Positions 54,750-64,000 of a stretch of DNA of 64,000 nt are shown piece by piece. A model generated the notes under the pieces. The model saw only the letters and a list, made by a program, of their open reading frames with translations, had not been told where the DNA came from and ran no database searches. The position numbers and the translations under genes are program-made. How positions within the stretch are numbered: the stretch's first letter is position 1; the number at the start of each line of letters is the position of its first letter. The DNA is from Micropterus salmoides (lineage: Eukaryota; Chordata; Actinopteri; Centrarchiformes; Centrarchidae), in the NCBI RefSeq assembly GCF_014851395.1, contig NW_024040707.1:9646187-9710186 (forward strand), given 5' to 3'.

Positions 54750-57700
54750 CTACTGAAACTGCCCCTTTGCCCCCTGCTGCTGCTGCTGACCCCCATCCTT
54801 TGGAGGTAACTGACTGGGGTCATCTGCAAAGGGAATAGCTGAAGAAAACAAGAAGGAAGAAACAAAATGTTTGTGGCAGAATCCTATTTGTCCATGGCAT
54901 GAATGTAATAAAGATAAAATGTATGTTTCTCTTAAATGCACTTAGACCTTCATATACAATCAGTTTATGCTGTTCAATTAATCTTTTTGGTGTGCCCTCT
55001 TTCCCTCAATTTAACCCATCCACCTCATTCAGTAAGTGACTTCCTACATTTTTTCACTTTGACATAACACAGTAGGAAAAGCATGGGTCTAAATAAAATA
55101 ACAGTGGCTGTGTGTTCATTCAGCTCCTTCAGTTTCAGGGTCCTGGCATTGTGCACACTGTCACCGTCTACTGAGACACTTAAATAGAATTGAGCCATAG
55201 TTTATGTTATCAGTACCATTTGTGCTTTTCCTACTACAAGTCAAAATGAAATGAAATAGGCCTATGCCTTTCCACAAGTCTCAGAGAAAAGGCTTTCATG
55301 TGTTGCATCCATTACTTGAGGGTACACAGAGTTCTCGCACCACAGTGAGCAAAAAAGATTTTCCAGTTTAGCAGAAATGAGAGTCAGCTCTTACTCAGAA
55401 CAATGCACTTTTGGTCTATTGTTTGCCTATGGTGTTTTTGTTATTAAATACCATTGTAGTTCTGCTGGAGGTGCCATTGTGACACATTTTGACCAATTAT
55501 TCCAAGAATACTATAATACAACACAAAACAACTAAATGATCTCTGTCTGTTTAAAGTGGCCATTTTCACAATGTTGCAGACCGCCACAGTGGGATAACAG
55601 CTTCAAATTGTGGTCATTCACTATTGGTTATTAGTTTGCACAAGTGGGTTATCAGCAGTAATGTAGTGAGAATACATATTCGAGAAGTACTGATGAAACC
55701 TGAAACTCTAATTACACTGCACAAGTAGTCTGAGGGTCTGAAATGGTTTCCTCTTGTTCATTTAAACCTGCAATAATGGATTTTTTTCGGCACTTAGGGC
55801 CAGCAGAAACAAACCGTGAACATGACACTGACAAATGATCACCTCTTAAGTAAATATTGCAAACTTGGCAGCCAACGGTTTGCTCTTCACACATCCAGCA
55901 GATGCAGAGCAACATTAGCATTCATTTGGAGTCATGTTTCTGTCCACCTGACAAATATTCCTCTTAGCTCTGCTTTGGTCCTGAGGGAAAAGCTCTTTAG
56001 CAGCAAATTGTTTCACTATGCTTACCAGCCAGTTGGAAACTGTGTCTGTCTGCTGTTTGTTGCTGGGCTGGTAGCTTACAGCTTTTTTTTGCTGAAAACT
56101 ATGTAATTAGAGCGGTGAGAGTGAATCAAATTAGTAACGTTGTGGTACAGAAAACAAAAACTCTTTCTCTGAGTGACTCTTTTCACATACAAGTAATCAT
56201 GTGATCCATTGTTAATATAAAAATATGGATTATAGCCACTTAAAATATAATTTGCAAAACTCAATCAACTTCACTTACGGTTCTGAAACTGCTGTGCTGT
56301 ATATCTGGTTAGGAGGATCCCAAAACCCTCAATGAGAGCGAGTAAAATTCCCCCCATCATGGCAGAGCCCATCATAGTTAATGGCCCACCTGGAGAAAAA
56401 CACAAAATTCATTGAATCACACTAGTTAATTTGATATGGTCAGTGACACAGGAAGCCCATTGTGCTATACGGGCATCCTCTTACTGCGTGCTGCTAGGAT
56501 GGCCCCAGTCAGTGCACCACTTGTAATGGAGTTCCAAGGATCCTCTTTCCCTCTCAGGCGAACTAAACCACAGTCGATTGTGGAGAACAGCCCTCCCCAT
56601 ACAGCAAAGCTACCTGCAAAATAGCCAAAAACACGTCAGTGAGTGTATGATTTTAGTTTTAGACAAAGAAATGTTATCATCAATAATTCTGTGAAGTATC
56701 TTGCTCTTGCTACCAATATATAATAAAGCCCTTTTGCAGGTAAATCATTTAATATACACAATACATTTTACTATTTAACTCTTATATGTGGCATAAGCAT
56801 ATTAAGGTTCCAAGAGCTACAGTAAAGGAAACAATTCATTCACAATAGAAGATCTCCTCACCACCAATCTGTGGAGCTCTTATTCTCACTGCAGTTGCAC
56901 TCCCTCTCAGTCTGTGTCTGACACCCTGAAACATTAGAGTACTGTTGAAGTCTGCCAATCAAAACCTGATGAGAGTTGGAGCAAATAATCATTATCACTA
57001 TTACGTGACGAACTCACTGCAGGGGCATTACGAAAGCCCTTAATTGCCTGGAACACCCCTCCTCCAATTGTGCCCATGGTAAAAGCACCGCCACAGTCAT
57101 CCACTATCCTCCAGGGACTGCAGGAGTGCATTAAGAAGAGAGGGGAAGAAAATAAGAAGTTAAAATTAAGTATGTAATGTCAAATATTAAGACGTACTTA
57201 GGCTTTGTAATGTAAGCTGTGCATTCCTCAAAATAGTTTATTCTGGAGAGAACATTTGTACCATAACAGAACACCGTGAACACTGTGCTATTGCAATGAT
57301 TTTAGGTTGTCAGTATCTGGTTGGCTCACTGACAGTGGTTAACTGCAGCCCTACATTGGACGTTAAATACATATTCTTCTACAACTGTAATCTACAATTC
57401 ACAAAACTATACCCCTGCATATGCCAGTAACATCAGTCATAGTCCCTGTCCTGTCCTCTCTGTTGGTCAGTGCAGCCTTGTTCCAATTTACAAAATGAAA
57501 TAGAGCTATTTAATATTATATGAGTAATATAATATTGAATAGCATATTTAAGCAAAAGGTTGTTGAAGCTTGGACTAGTTGCTGTGGGTTTTTATATCCT
57601 CGACCCTTCACCGAGGTCAGCGGGTTAACCAACAAAGCCTCTCTGTTCACTCTCACAACAACGTTACTAATGGCATTAAGAAAACAAAACTATGTCCGAG

Positions 57701-57778
57701 GTTAACAAGGCTGAATATACAACACAGGGGGATTGTTTAAAACTAATCTTACCAAGGTTCACGGGCATATTCCTCCAT
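54750..57778 (-). CDS. timm17b: mitochondrial import inner membrane translocase subunit Tim17B
   Basis: Coding exons: 57753-57778, 57018-57117, 56862-56925, 56485-56613, 56279-56389 and 54750-54838; 519 nt, 172 aa, the same length as human. The protein reads [21 protein letters not shown], then FQAIKGFRNAP, then GVRHRLRGSATAVRIRAPQIGG and FAVWGGLFSTIDCGLVRLRG. It continues KEDPWNSITSGALTGAILAA, MMGGILLALIEGFGILLTRY and DPSQLPPKDGGQQQQQG. It follows human TIMM17B closely up to the variable tail. Tim17 is the core of the TIM23 complex, which moves presequence proteins across or into the inner mitochondrial membrane; four membrane helices with conserved glycines are visible. All introns are GT-AG in phase. 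The tail has a short CAG-coded glutamine run and lacks the human PGYPSYQQYH ending. It shares a divergent promoter region with pqbp1. Confidence 0.96.
55045..55250. mobile_element. dispersed element with inverted ends (family C)
   Basis: The left end 'ctttgacataacacagtagg' and 'aaaagcatgg' recur inverted at the right end as 'gcttttcctactacaagtca'. A second fragment lies at 4003-4075. In timm17b intron 5. Confidence 0.55.
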
Positions 57779-59040
57779 GTTTGTTGTCGTCAGGAGAGGA
57801 CAGTGCAACGTCATCATTGTGCGCGCCGTGTGCTGTTTTGGATAGTCGCATCGCGCACTCTCCTCGACGATCAAAAAGGCGATTTTCTTAAAAGAAATAG
57901 GTAATGTGGGATTCATTTTTACTCAGTCAATGAAATAGAAAGTGGAGGTTTTTATTATTAGTGTAGTTAAGGGTTTTTTACGAAGCGCTTAGGTGTGTTC
58001 GTTGCTTTAATCATCATGTTGCTGCCACGGAGTGACCGGGGAGGCGGTACAATTATTTTGTGGAAATAAACGTTTTATCGTACATGATGCGAATTATTTT
58101 AAAATGCAGATATCTTTATAAAGAAAACGTTGTCCAAACCGAGCAGCTAAAACTAGCGTAGCAACACAAGCTAACGTTTCACCGGGAGCCACAGAGGCAC
58201 AAAGCTGCAGAGGAGAAACTGAAATGACCAGTGAACCATTTTATTGCCATCAGGGACGTTTTCTCAGCCACCCAGGCTTTAATCCTGTCCTCAGAGACAT
58301 TTACTTACATCTCATCTCAGGATAACTTTCAGAAGAGTCACAACAATATTGCTGTTGGACAATACCGGGTTCGTTGCATTCGTGTTTTACTCTAATGCTT
58401 TGTTTGTATTATTTTCATTGTTGATTAATTTGTCGATCATTTTCTCGATTAATCGACTAGTTGTTTGGTCTAAACAATGTCAGAAAATGGTGAAAAATGT
58501 CAATCAGTGTTTCTCAAAGCCCAAATGTCTTGTTTTGTCCATAACCCAAAGATACTCAGTTTACTGTCATAGAAGAGTAAAGTAACCAGAAAATGTTCAC
58601 ATTTAAGAAGCTTGGACAAACATCAAATTAATCCTTATCAAAATAGTTGGCGAGTAATTTAATAGTACAACTAATCAATTAATCTCTGCAGTTACTTCTG
58701 CAGTAATCTTAATATGGTGAAATTTAAGTTTAATGGTTTTTAAAATGTCCACACCAAGCACCTTAGTTTGGGGTTTGTTCACTGCTCACTACCAGCTGTA
58801 GATGCACAGAATTATCTGCATACAATCAGTATTTATTGAAAATGTATGTTGGTTAGGGATTAGGGATGCAACTAACCATTATTTTAATTATCGATTAATC
58901 CTGCAATAATTGTCTCGATTTATCAAAGTAGCTCGTTTTCGCCAACCAACAGGACTATATATGTTTACTGTGTGTGTGTATATGTGTATCACATTCGGAT
59001 GATTGGGTAAGAGTTAATTCTCCCTTCTCTGTGTTGCAGA
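57779..59040. promoter_or_regulatory. shared timm17b/pqbp1 divergent promoter and pqbp1 5'UTR/intron
   Basis: The two start codons are 1.26 kb apart and point away from each other. The first 300 bp (57780-58060) is CpG-rich ('gcgcgccgtg', 'gcatcgcgcactc'), fitting a bidirectional CpG promoter. The pqbp1 leader probably starts near 58.0 kb and is spliced to the acceptor just before 59041 ('ctgtgttgcag|atg'); its first exon was not fixed. Family-B repeats sit at 58412-58690 and 58864-58932. Confidence 0.55.
58412..58690. repeat. family-B dispersed repeat (best-preserved copy)
   Basis: Contains 'gattaatcgactagttgttt', 'gtcagaaaatggtgaaaaat', 'agtgtttctcaaagcccaaa' and 'gtttactgtcatagaagag'. A further partial copy begins near 58864. 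Confidence 0.72.
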
Positions 59041-61198
59041 ATGCCTCTTCCCCCCGCGCTGCTGGCTCGCTTGGCCAAGAGAGGGATTGTTAAACCGTCA
59101 GAGCAAGGTAGCAGAAAATATTTTTAAAACACATCCCTGAGCCTGTAGCATTCAGACATATTTCTTTACTTTTTCATGTGTCATGTAACAACGTTTCTCC
59201 TCCACTTTCTCCAGAGGTAGACGAGGAGATTATTGCTGAAGATTACGATGACAACAACGTAGATTATGAAGCCACCAGAGTGGAGAATCTACCACCAAAC
59301 TGGTATAAAGTGTTTGACCTAGCTTGGTACGTATTCTTGATTTTTTTTCAGTGAGCTGTTACTGCTCACTGGCAGTCTTTTAACAGTTTCTAGAGGATTT
59401 AAGTCCCATAAAATCTTAGTGATTTGTTGTATGTTTCATTATAGGATCAAACAGAGCACAGCACACTATAACAAGTTACACAGGCATGTCAACCTCATTA
59501 TGGCACTGACAACTTGTTTAAAAAGGTCATAATGGGTCTGAATTTGTTTGTGGTCAGTAAGTCTATTCATTATTTTAATGTAAGATCAGTAATGACTGAG
59601 AAAGACGTCATAAAAAGTGGCATTATAAAATAAAATTGTCATTTGGAAAACTAGCATTGTGAAATAAATACAAAAAATACCGGCAATAAACTAAATTTCA
59701 CTGTTGGTTGAATCATTTCATAATGACCTTTTATGAGTTCTAAGGGGTTTTGAATTCATTCATGGACGTTCTTGATTATTTTGTTGCAATGTCTTATTTA
59801 TTTAACACTTTTCATCTCCGTACCTATAAGCATAGCCACTCCGCTGCTCTGTGTGTTATATGTTCAAGGACCACACTGTGAAGAAAAGTCATACTGCTTT
59901 AATGTGTTTTTGTCATTGATGATTGTACTACTACTACTTTGCTACACTATAACTACCACTATGCAGAGTTGTAGTCTATTATAAAAATAAATTTCCTAAT
60001 TTTCAATCAATGGTCATCAATGTCTTAATTGTATTATTCATCATTATTAATAATTTAAACATTTTCCCTACTTTTTCCTTCAATCCACAGTGGTCTTCCT
60101 TATTACTGGAATGTGGAGACAGATTTAGTGGCCTGGCTGTCCCCAAATGACCCAGCTGCAGTGGTAACAAAGCCTGCGAAGAAAATTAGAGGTATGGCAT
60201 TATAAAGGCATGACTTAACAATTTGATGACGCAGTTGTGATCTTCACTGCAATCTTATCCCCATGGCAATCTGTTAATCATGTGTGACTCACAAAGAATA
60301 GCAGGTCTGATCATCATTTGGCAAATAATCTCAGAATGCAGTTTGTTTTTGCCATATTCTGGCAGTGGTTTATTTTGTGACCGTTGCCTTTTTGTTTCAT
60401 TTTTATTTTTCAGCTGAGGGGGGGGATGAAAGAGTTGAGAGGCCGTTTGAGAAGCCGGACAGAGAGCGAGAGCGGGAAAGAGACAAAGATCGGGAAAGGG
60501 ATCGGGACAGGGACCGAGAGAGGGATGGAGAGAGGGACAGAGACAGAAGGAAGCAGCGGAGAGAAGACATGGCGCCGTACAGTAAGAACAAAAGAGGTAA
60601 AGTTTACATCTTTATCATACGACACAAGTATTTTCAGATTGATGCTTTTTACATGAACGTTACATATTTATTTTCCTCTCAGGGAGAAAAGATGATGAAA
60701 TGGACCCCATGGATCCAAGTGCTTATTCTGATGCCCCAAGGTACAGTATTTACAGTCATGCTAATTAAACAAGCCCTTTGGTCCTTTCTTTGAAGGAGTA
60801 CTCCAGAAATTTAGTATTGCACTGTCACAAAATTGCGAAACTTGTGAGCGAAGTATTAGGAGATATTCTGAATTTAAATCACTAGTATGTGACAAGCTCG
60901 ACAAATAGCCACATAAATTCAACCCCACAACCTTGTTTGTAACACAGGCTTTCCGTAATAAATAAGTAGTCTCCAAGACCAAGCTGATAACCTGAGCCAC
61001 ACATGTATAAAACCAAACCATTAAAACAAACCAATTTTGCTTTACAGGGGCACATGGTCAAGCGGCCTGCCCAAGCGTAATGAAGCAAAGACGGGTGCTG
61101 ATACCACAGCGGCAGGGCCTCTGTTCCAGCAGCGGCCGTATCCCAGTCCGGGAGCCGTGCTTCGGGCTAACGCAGCAAACCAAATACCCAAGGAGTAA
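59041..61198 (+). CDS. pqbp1: polyglutamine-binding protein 1
   Basis: Coding exons: 59041-59107, 59215-59326, 60091-60191, 60414-60596, 60683-60740 and 61048-61198; 672 nt, 223 aa (human 265). The start MPLPPALLARLAKRGIVK matches human MPLPVALQTRLAKRGILK. An acidic stretch, EEIIAEDYDD, follows. The WW domain spans about residues 47-80 (PPNWYKVFDLACGLPYYWN) with W52, Y65 and W75 at the human positions. Next is an Arg/Asp/Glu repeat (RERERERDKDRERDRDRDRE) and the conserved tail DPMDPSAYSDAP, TWSSGLPKRNEAKTGADTTA and GPLFQQRPYPSPGAVLRAN. PQBP1 is a nuclear splicing factor: the WW domain binds proline-rich partners and the disordered tail binds U5-15kD. All introns are GT-AG in phase. The low-complexity middle is clearly shorter than in human and lacks its DKSDRGH repeats. 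A plus-strand AATAAA lies at about 61442. Confidence 0.96.
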
Positions 61199-61702
61199 GC
61201 TGAGTGGCCCTGGAAACAACTAACAAAGACAGAGCTGTACAGTTTGGCATCACTTTGCTCACATCGTAGCATCTGCCGTTCATTCTTTTTATTCTGAAAT
61301 TAGTTTACATGTCAGAATTTGAGTGCTGAGCTTTTCTACCACCAGTGCATTCATAAACTTTTCAAACATGTAGAACAGTTGTAAATATGTTTTTATATGA
61401 CCTCTTATTGTTACTAGGGCCATTTATCGTCATCATTTGCTAATAAATTTAAAGATTACTGTGAAAAAGACTCATTGCTTTTTTTAACTTCAAGGTGTGG
61501 TGGCTAATCATGTAATAACATCTGTACAAATACAATTCTTGACAATGTTTTATTACAAAATTACAGGGATCTAAAATCTTAATAAATCCATTATTTTTGA
61601 ATATTACAAAACAACATTTCAGATGGAATAAAGGACAGGGAATATCTGAATAAAGAAATACAAAAATAGTATGGGGAGGGGGGAAAAGAAGAAATATGTT
61701 CA
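61199..61702. other. convergent 3'UTRs of pqbp1 (+) and gpkow (-)
   Basis: AATAAA at 61442-61447 (plus) serves pqbp1. AATAAA at 61549-61554 (minus) serves gpkow. The two predicted transcript ends come within about 100 bp of each other. Confidence 0.65.
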
Positions 61703-63691
61703 TCAATGATCTGCTGCCCCTACATAGTGACAAATACAGTCATAGTCCAGTGTGAACACTTTCTCTTCATATCGGTCGAGCTGGACCATCGCTCTGCACT
61801 TGTTTTTGTCCCGCTGCAGAATACGGCCGACCTGAACAAGCAAATGTAAATGCTGTGATTAGTTACGGCACAAACCAGTACACACATCCTGCAAGAAAGA
61901 TGATCCATTGCTTACCTGTCCTCTGTGCTCGCCCAGTACAACCATTATAGAATCATTTTCACTTTTTGGAACAATAGTTTCCAGCATGTCCTGCTTCACA
62001 TCTGCCACAGGAAAAAATTTCAGACAGAGCTACACGTGTTATCGAGGGTACATCATCCCCAACCAATGAGCACTGCACATACTTATAAAATATTAACTAA
62101 ATGTATATAACACCACAGTACAGGGTTAGTCTGACAATTTGGGAAACATGCTTCTTTGCTTCCTTCATGGGGAGTTAGATCAGAAGATTGATACCGGAAA
62201 GACTGGCAGCAAACAGTTAACCTGGCTTTGGTCAAAAGGTAAAAACAAATCTACTTACGAGCACTTCTAAAGCTCACCAATTAACTAATTTGTTTAATGT
62301 GTACAAAAACTCAACAACAAAACAGAGGCTGTCTCACCCTCCTGCCAGTCGAAGATGAGCTAAACCAAAATAGCTTCTGGCTGTAGCCTTATATTTAACA
62401 GACATTAGAGTTGTATAGATCTTGTCATCTAATTTCCCAAAATATCAAACTATTACTTTAAATTCTTAATAACAGCTATCTGTGTTACAAATCACCCAAA
62501 ATGGTTGTTTTTTTTGTTTGTTAAACATCAAATGTAAATACACTACACAGAAGGCTTTATCCATATAGGCACATATACACAAGATATATGTGCAGGAAGA
62601 ACCACGGTAGCCTGGCTCCATGGGTTTCCTAATAACATCAAAGTGAGTCAGATGTATTATGAATATTAACAGGTATTGTTACAACACACGTTGCACATTT
62701 CTTGTACATCTTGAATTAGGGAATAGGAAAAACACCATGGAGTGTGACAGGGAGAGAGAGACTGAAATGGCACTAATGACTCACCGTCTAACAGTCTTCC
62801 CTCTTCAGTTCGACACACACAGGCAGTCTGTGTCAGGACATCCTCCACACGCATCTAGAAGAAAACAAGACTGATCTTAGCTATGACAGAAACCCAACAA
62901 TTGTAATTATTAAAACACTACAACACAAGATCATGTGCAATATTCCAAAGCTCTAGCCCTTCTATGAGTTTTTGACTGCTCCTGTTTAAGAATGATGTAA
63001 TTAATCAAAAATAAGTCAATGCAAATATCCACCAACCAATGAAAAAAAAGGTAACTGGATAAAAAATCTGGTGAGTTTAATATTTTCAAACAAAATTCCT
63101 TCAACACTTCTTAGTCTAAAATGAACCACTTGGTTACAACATAGGAAACTGATGACCCATAGGGAGGTTTGAGTTAGAGGATACAAAGAAAAGATGCTTT
63201 GTTGTTCATGCATTGGTACCTTTGAGTTGTAGTACCTGCCCCCTTTGAAAGCTTTGTCTATAAAGCGAACTTTCAAGTCTCTCTGGAGCCAGGAGGAGGG
63301 AGCCGGTGGTCGCCTTGCCTCTTTCACTGGAGGCTTCTCTCTACAAAGGAAACAGAAGAAAAACAAATAAACAAATATCTGTTTCCTCAAAGAAAACATT
63401 ATTAACCAATAAATGAAAATGAGAAATATTCCAGTGTATTAAAATTTATAAAATACAGTTTTAAAATACCGGTCAATAAGAAACATGAAAAGCATACTGG
63501 ATCTTCATCTTTTGAAGAAATGTACCTGTCTTGACTTGATTCTCTGTGTTTCCTCTTCCTCTCATCTTTTCCTCCATCTCTTTCTGAAGACTTGTGTTTT
63601 ACCTTGTCACCATTACTTCGCCTCTCTTTCTCCTCCTGTCTCTGTTGCTCTTTTTCCTTCTCCTTCTCCTTGTGGGCCTTACTGAGGCGAC
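61703..63691 (-). CDS. gpkow: G-patch and KOW domain protein GPKOW, 3' half (partial)
   Basis: Exons visible: 63526-63691, 63220-63340, 62785-62854, 61916-62001 and 61703-61831, in one open frame to a stop. The first encodes a charged linker (RLSKAHKEKEKEKEQQRQEE). Then come WLQRDLKVRFIDKAFKGGRYY, MRVEDVLTQTACVC, the KOW-like MVVLGEHRGQVGRILQRDKN and the end VFTLDYDCICHYVG. Human GPKOW has WLRRDLRVRCVDTMYKGGQYY, IEDVL, MVVLGPQTGRVGHLLSRD and HYDAICQYMG at the same places. The G-patch and first KOW domain would be beyond the right edge. GPKOW (yeast Spp2 counterpart) binds the helicase DHX16 and RNA in the spliceosome. It converges on pqbp1, another splicing protein. Splice phases agree at all four junctions. 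Confidence 0.92.
62120..62462. mobile_element. family-A element in gpkow intron
   Basis: Left 'gacaatttgggaaacatgc' and 'gagttagatcagaagattg', right 'atcttgtcatctaatttccc' and 'caaactattactttaaa' are the inverted family ends. The middle has 'gagcacttctaaagctcac'. Confidence 0.65.
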
Positions 63692-63887
63692 CTGGTTTAA
63701 TGGAAAAGGCACGGCACTGAATAAAATGTGGCACCCAAACACATACACTGCAGTGAGTGTGTTTTTATTCTTGGAAGGAGGCAACTTAGATTACTGATAA
63801 TAAAAGCTGCGGCTGAATCACTGGTTTAAGGGGGGTTTTTTCCACGTCAGTAGAGGATATACCTGTTTAGACCAGTCAAGGCTTCAC

Positions 63888-64000
63888 ACAATTAATGCTG
63901 CGATTAAATATTTTTATTAGGGATTAATCGGCCACTTATTTTCTTGCTCATTATTTGGTCTATGAAATGCCAGGCGATAGTGAAAATGTCTATCACAGTT
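63888..64000. repeat. family-B dispersed repeat, cut by the window edge
   Basis: 'gggattaatcggccactta' and 'tatttggtctatgaaatgcc' match the copy at 58412. Lies in a gpkow intron. Confidence 0.55.

Noticed and set aside
60403..60625. Minus-strand Ser/Leu/Arg-rich frames opposite pqbp1
   Set aside because: They are the complementary reading of the pqbp1 GAGCGG repeat and have no independent support.

Overview
The window is nuclear DNA of a ray-finned fish, most likely a percomorph teleost. Genes are split into many short exons by small introns. Intergenic DNA is AT-rich and full of dinucleotide microsatellites. Several dispersed repeats are of types I recognise from percomorph genomes (for example copies built around 'ttagcttagcttagcataaag' and 'tcgctttggataaaagcgtc'). 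There are no operons, CRISPR arrays or prokaryotic signals. I derived the gene models by translating exons, checking splice dinucleotides and phases, and comparing proteins with remembered human orthologues. No alignment was run.

Layout from left to right: first coding exon of prickle3 (-, 5650-5691; the rest lies beyond the left edge); plp2 (-, 9388-15367, 5 coding exons, 154 aa); syp, synaptophysin (-, 22590-31595 coding, plus a probable 3'UTR exon near 20.9 kb, 293 aa); cacna1f, the retinal L-type calcium channel alpha-1 subunit (-, 33263-52585, 47 coding exons, 2063 aa); timm17b (-, 54750-57778, 6 exons, 172 aa); pqbp1 (+, 59041-61198, 6 coding exons, 223 aa), divergent from timm17b; and the 3' half of gpkow (-, 61703-63691, 5 exons), convergent with pqbp1 and running off the right edge. 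For every complete gene the summed exon lengths give one uninterrupted frame ending in a stop.

All seven genes have orthologues in human Xp11.23, so this is a compact fish counterpart of that block. Functionally it holds synaptic genes (syp, cacna1f), splicing-related genes (pqbp1, gpkow), a mitochondrial import gene (timm17b), a small MARVEL membrane protein (plp2) and a planar-polarity LIM protein (prickle3). syp and cacna1f act at the same photoreceptor ribbon synapse and lie head-to-tail on one strand.

The most interesting observations are two minor-spliceosome (U12-type) introns in cacna1f, one with apparent AT-AA ends; a 21-nt in-frame exon in the IVS3-S4 linker; a pure (CCT)15 tract coding 15 prolines and an Asn-Gly-rich exon in the channel's C-terminal tail; a 3'UTR intron in syp; a 39-bp perfect hairpin at 22055-22136; and a 60-bp retroposon tail framed by a 12-bp target-site duplication. 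I did not find a wholly unknown gene system here.
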